Below, one piece after another: positions 50,865-61,254 of a DNA stretch of 64,000 nucleotides. Made by a program: the position numbers and the translations under genes. The stretch covers positions 3,113,501-3,177,500 of the forward strand of contig NZ_CP150269.1 of assembly GCF_037976825.1 (NCBI RefSeq), in the 5' to 3' direction. The DNA is from Paenibacillus sp. FSL K6-1330. Lineage in GTDB: Bacteria; Bacillota; Bacilli; Paenibacillales; Paenibacillaceae. Under the pieces are notes generated by a model that saw nothing but the letters and a program-made list of their open reading frames with translations, did not search any database and was not told the origin of the DNA. The number at the start of each line of letters is the position of its first letter. The stretch's first letter is position 1.

Positions 50865-53090
50865 ATGGAGCTTATACAAGCAGATGTAACCGTCGTAGGC
50901 GGAGGGATTGCCGGAATATGCGCTGCCATTGCTGCCGCACGCCAAGGGCTGCTGGTTTCACTTATTAATGATCGGCCGGTTCTTGGGGGAAATGCGAGCA
51001 GCGAGGTCAGGGTTCATATCAACGGGTCGGCATATCTCGGAAACAGTCCATCCTATTATGCTCGCGAGGGCGGGTTGGTGGAAGAACTCAAGCTCAAGAT
51101 CTTTCATTATAATCCGTTATACAACAAGAAGCTTATGCTTTCGCTTTCGGATACGGTCTTGCTCGACATGGTTTATGATGAGCCTAACATTTCTCTGTTC
51201 CTAAATACATGTGTGCATGAAACGGGCATGGAGAACGGCAGAATTAAATGGGTGGAGGGCCTTCAATTAGCTTCCGAAAGAAAATTTCGTTTTGAAAGCC
51301 CAACCTACATCGATTGCTCCGGCGATGGAATTGTTGGATACCAAGCAGGTGCTCACTTCCGATGGGGAAGAGAGGCGAAGCATGAATATAAGGAGGAGTT
51401 GGCTCCAGAAGTGGCGGATCATTACACCATGGGCGATACGATTCTGTTTCAAGCCCGTGACGTAGACTATCCCGTTCCTTACAAAAGACCAGGCTTTGCG
51501 TATGACATTACGAAGTTGGCCTTTTTCGATAGTATCAGAAAAGGCTTAAACCATCGGTCTTTTCCGAGGAAAATCAACGGGCTTGGCGGACTGTGGTGGC
51601 TGGAATACGGCGGACATATGGATATTATCAAGAATAATGAAGACATCGCATTGGAACTGCGAAAATTGGTGTACGGGATTTGGGATTATATCAAAAATAG
51701 CGGCGAGTTTGATGATGTGGACAATCTCATCTTGGATTATGTATGCCCGATTCCCGGTAAGCGGGAGTCGAGGCGGTTTATCGGGGAGCACATGCTGTCT
51801 CAGAACGATCTTACAGCAAAGCCACATTTCGAAGATGCGGTATCCGTCGGAGGCTGGTATATGGATCTGCATGCGAACAAAGGCATCTACGATGAGGGGC
51901 CGGCTACAGCGTGGAATTTCGTGCCGGGATTGTATAATATCCCTTTCCGCAGCTTGTTTTCACGAAATATCCCTAATCTCATGTTCGCTGGGCGCAATAT
52001 AAGCGCTACCCATGTGGCTTTCGGATCGACAAGGGTCATGGCAACCTGCGGTTGTATGGGGCAGGCCGTAGGAACGGCAGCTGCCTTATGCTTAAAATAC
52101 GAGGCCGACCCTGCAGCCATAGTCAAATCCCATATGGGTGAGCTTCAAGCGCAGCTGCTTCGAGATGGGCAAACGATTGTAGGGCTTCAAGAGCAGTTGG
52201 ATCCTTATTTCGCTGACGGATTAACGATTCGTGCCTCGTCTCAGCGCAGCTATGATAATCTTCATCCAACCGAAGAGATTTCCTTGGAGAAAGCGTTATG
52301 TTTGGTTTTGCCGATTCAGACATCCGTGGCTGAAAGCGTGCGGATCAAAATTAAAAATAGATCCGAGCATTCGGAAACATTGCAAGTGAAGCTGTTTGGC
52401 GGGGAGCGGAAGGAAAACTATATTCCCACAAGCGGGCTGAAAGACTACCGCTTGGTTATTTCAGGTGGTCACGATGACTGGATTACGCTGGACTTGGGCT
52501 GCGAGAAACCGGCTGATGACAAGGTCTACATCGTTTTGGAAGGCCCGGCGAGCCTTGCCGTATACGGCAATGAAGAGAAAATAACAGGGGCAGTCAGCTT
52601 TCATTATAGACCGGAAGAGCCGTCCAGGCTGAAGAAATTCAATAAGAGCATTTGCTTCAAAGACCTATTGCCATCCCAAAATATGTATAGCCCTGAGAAT
52701 GTCGTCAACGGCTTCTCTAGACCTTATGGTCTGCCAAACAGCTGGATTTCTGAACGTACGGAAGGACAGGAATGGTTGGAATTTGGTTTTGCAAGCCCCA
52801 AGAATCTGGATGAAATCCATCTTGTGTTCAACTCGCAGCTGAATTTGGAGCATTTCGACGATCCGATCGAGCCACTTATCCAAGATTATGATGTGACTTT
52901 AACCTTAGAGGACGGAACCGAGAGTGAAATTAATATCCGTGGGAATTATCTTTCGTTGAATAAACATCAGGTGCATGCAAAAGGGGTAACCCGAATCCGG
53001 TTTGATTTCTGTGCAACGTATGGTTCGCCTTATTATGAAGTGTTTGCTGTAAAATTTTTTGCTCCTAAAACGCTAAGTGAGGCCAGGTGA
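50865..53090 (+). CDS. FAD-dependent oxidoreductase
   Basis: The 741-residue protein has the Rossmann dinucleotide motif VVGGGIAGICAAIAAARQG near the N-terminus, then VLGGNASSEVRVHI and the FAD_oxidored motif SGDGIVGYQAGA. The middle has NLMFAGRNISATHVAFGSTR and VMATCGCMGQAVGTAAALC, typical of PF12831 enzymes in polysaccharide loci. The last third is a beta-rich discoidin-like extension. It may oxidise or epimerise sugar residues; the reaction is unknown. ATG 50865 is chosen because GGAGG lies at 50852-50856. No signal peptide. Confidence 0.88.
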   Translation: MELIQADVTVVGGGIAGICAAIAAARQGLLVSLINDRPVLGGNASSEVRVHINGSAYLGNSPSYYAREGGLVEELKLKIFHYNPLYNKKLMLSLSDTVLLDMVYDEPNISLFLNTCVHETGMENGRIKWVEGLQLASERKFRFESPTYIDCSGDGIVGYQAGAHFRWGREAKHEYKEELAPEVADHYTMGDTILFQARDVDYPVPYKRPGFAYDITKLAFFDSIRKGLNHRSFPRKINGLGGLWWLEYGGHMDIIKNNEDIALELRKLVYGIWDYIKNSGEFDDVDNLILDYVCPIPGKRESRRFIGEHMLSQNDLTAKPHFEDAVSVGGWYMDLHANKGIYDEGPATAWNFVPGLYNIPFRSLFSRNIPNLMFAGRNISATHVAFGSTRVMATCGCMGQAVGTAAALCLKYEADPAAIVKSHMGELQAQLLRDGQTIVGLQEQLDPYFADGLTIRASSQRSYDNLHPTEEISLEKALCLVLPIQTSVAESVRIKIKNRSEHSETLQVKLFGGERKENYIPTSGLKDYRLVISGGHDDWITLDLGCEKPADDKVYIVLEGPASLAVYGNEEKITGAVSFHYRPEEPSRLKKFNKSICFKDLLPSQNMYSPENVVNGFSRPYGLPNSWISERTEGQEWLEFGFASPKNLDEIHLVFNSQLNLEHFDDPIEPLIQDYDVTLTLEDGTESEINIRGNYLSLNKHQVHAKGVTRIRFDFCATYGSPYYEVFAVKFFAPKTLSEAR

Positions 53091-53097
53091 AGTTGCG

Positions 53098-54306
53098 ATG
53101 AAGGAATTCTTCCCTCGAAGAGGGCTGCCTAATGTCATTCAGAAGTTGGAAAATGGGGAAACCGTGACCATCGTTTATTTCGGTGGCAGTAATACGCGCT
53201 CTAAAGGATACAGGGTCATGACGGCGGATTGGCTTCGAGGACAATATCCCAATGCGGATATCCGCTCTGTGAACGCAGGCATTGATGGGACAGGATCGGA
53301 CCTGGGCTGCGCCCGTTTGGAGACAGATGTACTTCGTCATCAGCCTGATCTCGTGTTTGTTGAATTTGTTGGTAACGATGGCGGAGTTCCGGAGTCCAAG
53401 GCGCGGATCGAAGGAATTGTCCGACAGATCCGCAAGCGGAGCCGGTTTACCGATATCCTGTTCGTATACACGCTGAAGGAGCGAGATGTGGCCCTATTTC
53501 AGTCTGGAGAATACCAGAAGGGAGCTATTATGCAAGAGGAAGTCGCGGACTATTACGGCATTCCTTCGATTCATCTGGGCGTAGCAGTCAGTCAATTGGT
53601 TTCGGATGGAAAGCTCATTTTCACCTCAAGGGCAGACGTGTCCATTCCCGGAGCCGTTATTTTTACGCGTGATTCGATCCATCCGACGATTCCCGAAGGA
53701 CACCAGATTTACACGGATACAATCACCCGGTCGTTTGAGAAAATTAGCAAACTTCGAGATCGCGTGGGAAAGATCGAACATCACTTGCCTCAGAATACTT
53801 TGGTCCCGGCCAACCCTTGGGAGTATGCGACCATGCTGCCATTGGATTGTCTTACTCATTTTTCCGCAGGATGGTCTTACATGACCCCCGATGATTTCTC
53901 TTTAGTGCGCGAGTATGATTGGTTATTTCCTGGTCTATGGCGAGCAGTCGATCCCGGAGAGACGATCACAGTGGAGTTTGAGGGGACCCACATCGGATTA
54001 TTCGATATCGGGGGGCCGGATTCTGGCAGATTGAAGGTGTCGGTGGATGGAGGGGAACCCTTCCTTATCGATCGATTCACACCCCATAACGACCATAATC
54101 GAAATCAGTATGTTTTCTTACCTGAGCTACCGAATGGGAAACATACAGTTCGTTTCGAAATCGATCACGAGAAGACAGACAAAGCGGCCGTGTTTGAGGC
54201 AAGCGGCAATGAAAGAAGTATGGAGCATGTTCGGCAGCATCCCGCTTGGTATGATCAAACGGTCATTCAGATTGGAAAGCTGCTATTGGTGCAGCCGCCA
54301 TTATAA
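53098..54306 (+). CDS. SGNH/GDSL-family esterase
   Basis: The 402-residue protein has the SGNH blocks: VYFGGSNTRSKGY with Ser31 as nucleophile, FVEFVGNDGG (block III Asn) and FTRDSIHPTIPEGH (DxxH). A C-terminal beta domain of about 150 residues (TITVEFEGTHIGLFDIGGPD) follows. It probably removes acetyl or similar esters from the carbohydrate. There is no signal peptide, so it acts inside the cell. It starts eight bases after the oxidoreductase stop. Confidence 0.9.
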   Translation: MKEFFPRRGLPNVIQKLENGETVTIVYFGGSNTRSKGYRVMTADWLRGQYPNADIRSVNAGIDGTGSDLGCARLETDVLRHQPDLVFVEFVGNDGGVPESKARIEGIVRQIRKRSRFTDILFVYTLKERDVALFQSGEYQKGAIMQEEVADYYGIPSIHLGVAVSQLVSDGKLIFTSRADVSIPGAVIFTRDSIHPTIPEGHQIYTDTITRSFEKISKLRDRVGKIEHHLPQNTLVPANPWEYATMLPLDCLTHFSAGWSYMTPDDFSLVREYDWLFPGLWRAVDPGETITVEFEGTHIGLFDIGGPDSGRLKVSVDGGEPFLIDRFTPHNDHNRNQYVFLPELPNGKHTVRFEIDHEKTDKAAVFEASGNERSMEHVRQHPAWYDQTVIQIGKLLLVQPPL

Positions 54307-54392
54307 TGGATTTTTCCACTTGGAAGACCTACATTCTATCTGATTGCAATTGGGCGATCAATTCGAATGTAGGTTTCTTTTTTTTACTTAAA

Positions 54393-54460
54393 ATCTTATA
54401 AGAAATTCTTGAAATGAAAGAAATTTCACGGTGATATGGCATGCTATGATAAAAACGACG
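54393..54460 (+). promoter_or_regulatory. Promoter element before the large secreted protein (copy B)
   Basis: The 23 bases at 54393-54415 are identical to 43742-43764, and AGAAATTT recurs at the same 18-base spacing (54419-54426). GCTATGAT at about 54442-54449 fits a -10 box. The element makes the gene part of the same regulon as the transporter operon. Confidence 0.72.
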
Positions 54461-54570
54461 GAGCGGGATTAGCTAGAAGGATAAGGCTAATTGCTTCTTT
54501 ACGATCTTTGAACAAAGGAGGGCATTATTATTTTGAAAGCGTTATCAATTTAAGGGAGGCTGTGAGTTGT

Positions 54571-57500
54571 ATGGTCAAAAGGAAGCTGTTTTTCTTCATC
54601 GTTTTCATGTTGACGATAGTAGTTCCTTTCAGCCTGATCGGAATAAGGGCCGCTTATGCGGAGACCTTACCTTATCAGACGATTATCATTGATGACGGGA
54701 GCATCACGATCAATGATGTTGTGACACCTGATGCGGGTAACGCCAATAACGGGTTCTCCGCTCCTTATTGGACCACAAGCGCAGGAGTGAAGGGATACAA
54801 TAATTCCAGTTCAAAATATACGGATGCCGTAGGTAGAAGCATCACATGGAATCCACGCTTGGAAGCAGGGACGGCGAGAATATCGTTCTATAAGCTTGAC
54901 TGGGCGGATAAAGCAGATAGTAATGTGAAGATTGAAATTGTTCATAACGGGATTACGGATGTCAAGTTTATGGATCTTAGACCTTCGTCGGGTCCATCGG
55001 TCGGATGGGTTGATTTGGGGGAGTATGAATTTAGTGGAGATGATTCCGAATTTGTCAGGCTGACTCGAACGCAACCTACGACGGGCACGATTATTACTCG
55101 GGCCGATGCAGTCAAGTTCGAAGGAAATATCAGGCAGCAAGCACCGCTGTTGCCCCCGCTGCGGAGCCGCACATTAGCGAATCTCAGTTACACGGAAAAG
55201 GGCAGCATCGAAAATGATAACTATAAGGCGACCTTCTATGAAGCAGCATGGGATGGGGGCAAGTCCATCGTTCGTGACATGTTCTACAGGAACACGGACA
55301 CAGGAAACTGGATGCCAATAAATAATGTGTCGGAAAGACTTGAGGAGCAATGGGTTTTATTGGATGGGAATGCAGGGAGCCGAACCAATTACTACGATAC
55401 GATGAACAAACGCTGGATTACATTCGACGGGATCACTTTTCCCGACAGCCAAACGGCGGTATTAACCGATTCTATGAATGGAAGTGATTACGATTTTGAA
55501 GTGAACTGGTCCATGGCAGGGGATAAACCTGATGTTTCCTTCGCCTTTACGCCTCGCCGCGATGGCAATTATGTGATTGGATATCAGTCCTTCACAACAG
55601 AGCTAATCTCCGGCGTCAATGAAGTGTTAAATGGATTTAGATCGCACGCCAAAATGGTAGGTACGGTGGAATCAACAAGCTTGAGGGAACTGAGCGCTCC
55701 AATGAGTCTGGTTGAGAAGAATGACAGTTCGGGGAATCCATTGACGTATGGAGTATTTGTACCTTCGCAAGAGCTGCCGGTTGAGTTTGAACCGACGGGA
55801 GGCGTTACGAAACAACGGCTTGGCATGAGCCTAGTCAACAATGAAGGCAGCGTGCAGCCAATCCTGTATGCTCCTCAATTAGGGACTTATTCGCAAATGA
55901 CCGCAGAAAGCACCTATCAATTTCATATGGGGCTAATCGCTCAAAAAAGCAATCTGTATGAGTCCTATGCGGATATTCTTCGCAATGAGTACGATTATTC
56001 GGCATACCGGGAAAATGTTTCAGATCAGTCGCTTACTGACGCGATGTTCAATATGATCGATTTACTTAAGATTGACCCGCAAGGGGATGACTCTGTTCAG
56101 TATGTCCCGTCACCCAGCGGGTGGTGGAGCCGTGCCAAGGGCTTTATTGATATCGAAAACGAGGATAGCGTTCGAACAAGCTCGAATGCGGTTCTTCTGG
56201 GGGCTTATTATTTGACCGGGGATGACCAGCTTTACGATACGAGAGCATTGCCCTCCGTCCAGTATGGCGTATCGCGAAATGGCATAGGTTGGTCGCCGAC
56301 GCAGAAGAACGTATACGGCGTGCCTTCGTTATGGAAAATGGCCACCCTGCCATTCGATGTTTCAAGCATCGCCGCTGTTAATCAGATGATGGGCACTTCG
56401 GCAGGAATTGGGGCGCTGGCACAGGAAGAGTACCTCGTGCGTGATCCTGACCAGAAAGACCGCGGTCCTGTCATTCAGCCCCTGATGATGTATCGTATGA
56501 CAGGAGATGCGCAGTATTTGCAGGCTGCCAAGGATGCAGCCGACAGCTATATCATGCAGCATATCGATACGCCTGCATCCGTGAATGTGAGTAAAAATGA
56601 GTTCATTTATTATTATAGCAAGCTGTGGATGGAGATTTTGGAGCTTTACGAGGAAACTCAGGATCCCAAATACTTGAATGCTGCATATAAGGAAGCCAAA
56701 CGTTATGCCACCATGTTTGTTGCTCGTCCGGTTCCTGAAGGTACCGTTACAATTCCGCAGCCCGAGACGTATAATTACGCGGAATCGTTCCATTGGCCAG
56801 AAAGCGGTAAATACCAGTATCCTAGAAGCAAGCTCCCAGAAGATATAGCCGGAGGCGTACAAGCGGATCGTTGGCTTGTTTCACCGAGCGGATTGACGTT
56901 TGAGGCGGGAAGTACAACCGGCTATTATCGGATGAATGCCCAGGAAGCCCCCTTCATGCTGAGGTTGTCGCTCTATACAGGTGATAAACTGCTGCAGGAT
57001 ATTGCTCATAATGCCGTTATTGGTCGATCTTCCAGTTACCCGGGTTATTACTATAAGGGCTTCGCCGTTAGCCAACTTGAACCGGATTTCCCTCTGGAAG
57101 GCCCAAGCGGGGCTACATCCATCTATTATCACCATATACCGGGGCAGCTCGGGCAAACGATGGATTATTTGATCAGCGAACAATCGTTGAAATCGAATGG
57201 GAGTATTACATTTCCTTCCGTATTTGAAACGAATTTTTTATGGTTCAAATATCACCTCTATGGGAATAAACCAGGTCATTTTTATGGTAATTCGGACGTT
57301 TGGCTCTGGATGCCCAAGGGGATTATTAAGACTAATCATCCTCAATTGAACTGGATAACGGGTGAGAGCGGGGATAAATTCTACATCGGGCTGAGCAACG
57401 CATCGTCAGATGAAGTTCAGACTCCGATCGAATTGAATGAACAAATCATTGGGTTCAACCCGGCACAAGATTATACCGTAACGATCATCCGCGATAATGG

Positions 57501-59163
57501 CACACCAGAACAAGCGGTTATGAGTGGCGGAATCATTCAAGCTACGGTTTCAAGCAAGGGAATAACTGCTATCATTGTAGAAGGACTCAACATTGATGTG
57601 CCGCTGCACCAGGTCAGAACTGCTGATACATCAGATGCAAGCTATTTCTTCGATATTCACAGTCCAATCGATGCAGTTAAAGGTATGCTGATCGTCAAGC
57701 CTGACGAAACGGTTTATGATGCTTATGTGCAGGCCAAAACGACGAAACCAGCGACAATTCATTATTCCTTGGATGGCGGGGCTACGTATACAACCATCCC
57801 AGATACGATATATCCGATGGAATGGTCGATACGGGTGAACGATTTATCCCAAACCTTCACGTATTATGTGGAATCGGAAGGGAAACAGACCCGCAAGCGG
57901 ACACTCTATCTGCCTGATCAGGTAACGGAAACTCCAGTCCAACCCGATGATGGGCAGGATGGTTCATCTATCATTGTGGATAATACGGAGGCGGAGGCAG
58001 AAGGCGTCTGGATAAGGGATACGACGGCTGACAACTATTACTATGATAACTATGTGTATGCCAAATCGACGGCCGGCACAGCGACAAGCAAAATGAAATG
58101 GCGGCCGGAGCTGCCGGAAAGTGTTACTTACAGTGTGTATTACAAGATTCCGCAAATAACAGCTGCGAGTGAAAATTGGGCAACGAATGCCTCATTTACC
58201 GTTCATTATAGCGGGGGCTCCGAGACGGTTACTGTTGATGAGACAACGGCAAATGGAACTTGGGTGCACCTAGGGGATTATCCTTTTGCGGCAGGCGATA
58301 GCGGCTACGTGGAACTTACCAATAAGGCCAACAAGACCAGGGTCGTTGCCGATGCGATCATGTGGGTGGACCCAAACAGAATACCGCAATTGGAGTCGGT
58401 GGTGATCCAATCTGATCGAAATGAGCTGCAGATGACTCAAAACGCACAACTGAGTGTAACCGGTTATTTGGATAACGGTTTGATCGGTGATCTGACACAG
58501 GCCAATGTGCAGTATTTCGTGGATCGTACGGATCTGGCTGAAGTGGATAGCAGCGGTCGGTTGACCCTTCTAAATCTCGATGGGGAAACGGATCAGATTG
58601 AGGTATGGGCCACTGTAACGATTGACGGAGTGTCCTTGACCACACCGCCTTTGACCATATCGATCAAGGACCTAACGGTTATCGTCGACAGTACAGATAC
58701 AACGGGGTTATACACAACAGAAGGGTCTTGGAGCCAAAGCAATTTAGCCGGATACAAAATTGGGGTTAAGTCCCGTTACACTACAGTTCAAGGATCATCA
58801 GCAACGTGGAAAGGCCAGTTTCCAGAGGGGAAATATACGGTCTCCATCTACAAGCTCGTCCATACGACGGCAAACGATAATCATGTCAAAGTGGAAGTGA
58901 AACATCAGACGGGTACCGAGGTGACGTATATCGATGCAACGGTCGGCTCATCGGGTTGGGTTAATCTAGGAACGTTCGACTTTACGGGAGACGGTAGCGA
59001 GTATGTTCGTTTAACCAGGGAGACTCCAACAACGGTAGATCCGCCAACGCTTCCTGCCGATATGATCTATACGAGGGCTGATGCAGTCAAGTTCGAACGG
59101 CATTCTGTTAGTCCGGAGCTGCTTGCAAATGAGTCGCCAGGTAAACCAACACTTTCCGAATAA
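54571..59163 (+). CDS. Large secreted multidomain protein, putative polysaccharide lyase/hydrolase
   Basis: About 1,530 residues with a signal peptide ([20 protein letters not shown], then AAYA and ETLPYQ). Three golvesin-like beta domains (about residues 35-180, 1135-1275, 1365-1505) each start IIxDxx and end RADAVKFE or DAIMWV. Between them lie a helical-toroid-like catalytic region (about 480-900: [36 protein letters not shown]) and an Ig-like segment. The enzymatic class is inferred, not proven. GGGAGG lies upstream; a GTG at 54562 is an alternative start. The C-terminus seems to be truncated by a frameshift. Confidence 0.8.
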   Translation: MVKRKLFFFIVFMLTIVVPFSLIGIRAAYAETLPYQTIIIDDGSITINDVVTPDAGNANNGFSAPYWTTSAGVKGYNNSSSKYTDAVGRSITWNPRLEAGTARISFYKLDWADKADSNVKIEIVHNGITDVKFMDLRPSSGPSVGWVDLGEYEFSGDDSEFVRLTRTQPTTGTIITRADAVKFEGNIRQQAPLLPPLRSRTLANLSYTEKGSIENDNYKATFYEAAWDGGKSIVRDMFYRNTDTGNWMPINNVSERLEEQWVLLDGNAGSRTNYYDTMNKRWITFDGITFPDSQTAVLTDSMNGSDYDFEVNWSMAGDKPDVSFAFTPRRDGNYVIGYQSFTTELISGVNEVLNGFRSHAKMVGTVESTSLRELSAPMSLVEKNDSSGNPLTYGVFVPSQELPVEFEPTGGVTKQRLGMSLVNNEGSVQPILYAPQLGTYSQMTAESTYQFHMGLIAQKSNLYESYADILRNEYDYSAYRENVSDQSLTDAMFNMIDLLKIDPQGDDSVQYVPSPSGWWSRAKGFIDIENEDSVRTSSNAVLLGAYYLTGDDQLYDTRALPSVQYGVSRNGIGWSPTQKNVYGVPSLWKMATLPFDVSSIAAVNQMMGTSAGIGALAQEEYLVRDPDQKDRGPVIQPLMMYRMTGDAQYLQAAKDAADSYIMQHIDTPASVNVSKNEFIYYYSKLWMEILELYEETQDPKYLNAAYKEAKRYATMFVARPVPEGTVTIPQPETYNYAESFHWPESGKYQYPRSKLPEDIAGGVQADRWLVSPSGLTFEAGSTTGYYRMNAQEAPFMLRLSLYTGDKLLQDIAHNAVIGRSSSYPGYYYKGFAVSQLEPDFPLEGPSGATSIYYHHIPGQLGQTMDYLISEQSLKSNGSITFPSVFETNFLWFKYHLYGNKPGHFYGNSDVWLWMPKGIIKTNHPQLNWITGESGDKFYIGLSNASSDEVQTPIELNEQIIGFNPAQDYTVTIIRDNGTPEQAVMSGGIIQATVSSKGITAIIVEGLNIDVPLHQVRTADTSDASYFFDIHSPIDAVKGMLIVKPDETVYDAYVQAKTTKPATIHYSLDGGATYTTIPDTIYPMEWSIRVNDLSQTFTYYVESEGKQTRKRTLYLPDQVTETPVQPDDGQDGSSIIVDNTEAEAEGVWIRDTTADNYYYDNYVYAKSTAGTATSKMKWRPELPESVTYSVYYKIPQITAASENWATNASFTVHYSGGSETVTVDETTANGTWVHLGDYPFAAGDSGYVELTNKANKTRVVADAIMWVDPNRIPQLESVVIQSDRNELQMTQNAQLSVTGYLDNGLIGDLTQANVQYFVDRTDLAEVDSSGRLTLLNLDGETDQIEVWATVTIDGVSLTTPPLTISIKDLTVIVDSTDTTGLYTTEGSWSQSNLAGYKIGVKSRYTTVQGSSATWKGQFPEGKYTVSIYKLVHTTANDNHVKVEVKHQTGTEVTYIDATVGSSGWVNLGTFDFTGDGSEYVRLTRETPTTVDPPTLPADMIYTRADAVKFERHSVSPELLANESPGKPTLSE

Positions 59164-59345
59164 TAGCGGTGTTGAGGTGAATCCCGGCAAACCTGTGTTG
59201 TCCAGCGACAACTCGGATCAAGATAGAAACTATACCAAGTGCTCTATCGGCATTACACAAATTTCTGGGAGATCTCCTGGCATTTATTAATATCGCAGTG
59301 AGTATATGAATGGAAGTGGAACAACGGTACGTGATGTTATACAAA
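59140..59345 (+). pseudogene. Decayed C-terminal extension of the secreted protein
   Basis: The encoded PGKPTLS just before the stop at 59163 is followed in another frame by [20 protein letters not shown] and then disordered sequence. PGKPxLS repeats of this kind open carbohydrate-binding domains in related secreted enzymes. A one-base shift near 59155 plus later deletions have probably removed one or two such domains. Confidence 0.5.
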
Positions 59346-59363
59346 TTATTGTAAAATAACCCT

Positions 59364-59406
59364 AAGAGCTGAGTGGATGAGAACGATCCATTCGGCTTCT
59401 TTATTT
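59364..59406 (+). terminator. Probable terminator after the secreted protein gene
   Basis: AAGAGCTGAGTGGAT and ATCCATTCGGCTTCTT form an imperfect hairpin followed by TTATTTCTT. The remaining 160 bases to site 48 hold nothing recognised. Confidence 0.6.
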
Positions 59407-59573
59407 CTTGGAATTTAGTATTGAACTATGCAAAATGCTTGTAAACGATGATGTAACAAGACAGCGCATTTTTGGAACAAATGCCGGAGCATCCGACCGT
59501 GTTTAATCTAATCTTTCAAGGCTCACAACTGGGTGATAATTTTGAAAGTATTCACAAGGAAGACACCGACATC

Positions 59574-59719
59574 TTATAACATTATATTTACACTGCGGGG
59601 CTTCCGCCCCTTGGTCGTCCGATGTATAATCATGGGAGATAACTCAGACGACACACGAGCCGACCTAAGATAGGAGCTATCTAAGGCCGGCTCGCGTCGT
59701 GAATACGAGAACGTTATAT
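59574..59719 (+). other. Detached attC-like site 48 (type R)
   Basis: R'' TTATAAC at 59574-59580 and R' GTTATAT at 59713-59719 enclose a full R-type body nearly identical to sites 7 and 38. Its own left cassette is gone: upstream is the polysaccharide island. Confidence 0.88.
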
Positions 59720-59876
59720 GACATACCCGAGAACCCAATTTCACATTTTCCAATACTATGACTACTTATTGTTGTCAACAATTGTTACAAAGCATTTGTT
59801 TTAGAATTAAAGAATTATTCCTTGAAAAATATTGAAGATGATCAGATAGTAAATATGTACACGAGGAGATAAAACT

Positions 59877-60329
59877 ATGATAAAAAACAAATTACTAAGA
59901 ATGGACAATGTCGGCATCGTTGTAGAATCCCTTGATAACGCGATCTCTTTCTTCGAGGAGATTGGCTTGAACCTCGAAGGGCGAGCCACTGTCGAAGGTG
60001 AATGGGCTGGTCGCGTAACCGGACTAGGTTCTCAGTGCGTAGAGATTGCTATGATGGTTACCCCAGATGGGCACAGCCGACTTGAACTTTCGAGATTTCT
60101 CACCCCGCCTACTATATCAGATCACCGGACTGCTCCTGTTAACTCCCTTGGTTATCTACGCGTTATGTTTACAGTTCAAGACATTGACGAAATGGTATCC
60201 AGACTCTCTAAGTATGGTGCGCAGCTCGTTGGCGAAGTGGTTCAGTACGAGGACTCGTATCGGCTCTGCTACATTCGAGGAATCGAAGGACTTCTAATCG
60301 GTTTGGCGGAACAACTTGGTAACAAATAA
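59877..60329 (+). CDS. VOC-family (glyoxalase-like) protein (detached cassette)
   Basis: The 150-residue protein has the two-module beta-alpha-beta-beta-beta pattern of VOC proteins: LLRMDNVGIVVESLDNAISFFEE at the start, GHSRLELSRFL with a metal-ligand-like His/Glu, and VMFTVQDIDEMVSRLSKYG opening the second half, ending CYIRGIEGLLIGLAEQ. It could be a lyase, dioxygenase or antibiotic-binding protein. GAGGAGA precedes the ATG. It is an intact cassette (59713-60439) well to the right of the main array. Confidence 0.88.
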   Translation: MIKNKLLRMDNVGIVVESLDNAISFFEEIGLNLEGRATVEGEWAGRVTGLGSQCVEIAMMVTPDGHSRLELSRFLTPPTISDHRTAPVNSLGYLRVMFTVQDIDEMVSRLSKYGAQLVGEVVQYEDSYRLCYIRGIEGLLIGLAEQLGNK

Positions 60330-60432
60330 GTAGGTGACGGTTTATAAAAGGCATTTACTGGAATATAAAGTAATAGAGTGAAAGTAGAAACAGAAGACAG
60401 TGAGAAAGTAACTCGAAGAAGTCGGGTGCCTC

Positions 60433-60578
60433 ATATAACACTATATTCACACTTCGGGGCATTCGCCCCTCAGTCCGGCTGAAGTTAGAAGTAGTTTCGA
60501 AGAGGCATTTCAGTAGTACGGAGGCATATTCAGCCGGACACATCCGCACCACCTAACCGCATCGCGGCCGCCCTTCGT
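60433..60578 (+). other. attC-like site 49 (type L), right end deleted
   Basis: R'' ATATAAC at 60433-60439 pairs with R' of site 48, and inward TCGGGT also pairs. The body runs normally to GCGGCCGCCC and then breaks off at about 60578: the L' arm and the GTT box are missing. Confidence 0.82.
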
Positions 60579-60685
60579 TTGCACATCTTGTAATCAAAAT
60601 AATAAACAGAATATCTATGAAGAGTGGCTTTTTTAATTGAAATCCCCTTCCCGACGAGTTTACAAGGCAGAATACGTTGCATAAT

Positions 60686-60716
60686 AAAAAGAAAGTGATT
60701 AGCTTTCTTTTTTATT
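60686..60716 (-). terminator. Terminator of the PadR operon
   Basis: AAAAAGAAAGTGATTAGCTTTCTTTTTT (about 60688-60714): a GAAAGC-type stem with A-rich and T-rich flanks just after the PadR stop codon, functional leftward. Confidence 0.75.
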
Positions 60717-61254
60717 ATGCAACAGGTCCCTCTATTTCTGCTTTCAATTGTTCAAACCACTCTAAGTTAACCAGGTGATGGGAACGGGAATTTTCGTTCA
60801 TTCGGCGGTAGTAATTAATTGTGCCGGGAAGTTCTTGTGTGCTGGACAGGTATTCATCAAGGAAAGCGATTCGGGTTTTAGTTTGGTCGATTTGCGATTG
60901 GATCAGTTCCAACAATTTGTTTTTGTCGTATTCATCGGCAAAGAGTAGCGCCCCATAAAATTGCAGGTTCACATATTCCGATTTGGTGCCGTATTTGACC
61001 ATTAATTTTTCGAATTCAGCCATTCCCGATTCGGTGATTTTAAAGTTCCGAGTTTCGCGCCCACTGGCTGAAGGATCCTGCTGAATCTGTTCAATCCAAC
61101 CTTTTTCTTCAAGTTGCTGCAGATTGTAATAAAACGAGCCTTTCGTGAAGTTTACAATGTATTTGTAATGACGTTTTTCCATTAAGGCCAATAGTTCGTA
61201 GCCGTGAGCGCCGGGGTTTTGGATGAGCAAGCCAAGGATGAGTAAAGGGATCAA
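60715..61254 (-). CDS. PadR-family transcriptional regulator
   Basis: The 179-residue protein has the PadR winged helix: LLILGLLIQNPGAHGYELLALME at the N-terminus and FTKGSFYYNLQQLEEKGWIEQ as recognition helix and wing. A C-terminal helical dimerisation part (DEYDKNKLLELIQSQIDQTK) follows, as in the Vir_act_alpha_C class. A TTG start overlaps the upstream esterase stop by four bases (TTGA), so the two are co-translated. It probably autoregulates from the palindromes at 62124-62167. Confidence 0.9.
   Translation of the reverse strand: MIPLLILGLLIQNPGAHGYELLALMEKRHYKYIVNFTKGSFYYNLQQLEEKGWIEQIQQDPSASGRETRNFKITESGMAEFEKLMVKYGTKSEYVNLQFYGALLFADEYDKNKLLELIQSQIDQTKTRIAFLDEYLSSTQELPGTINYYRRMNENSRSHHLVNLEWFEQLKAEIEGPVA

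Noticed and set aside
59081..59290. Separate 69-residue gene after the secreted protein
   Set aside because: Its N-terminal part is an out-of-frame reading of the secreted protein gene, and only the PGKPVLS part is meaningful, as a frameshifted continuation.
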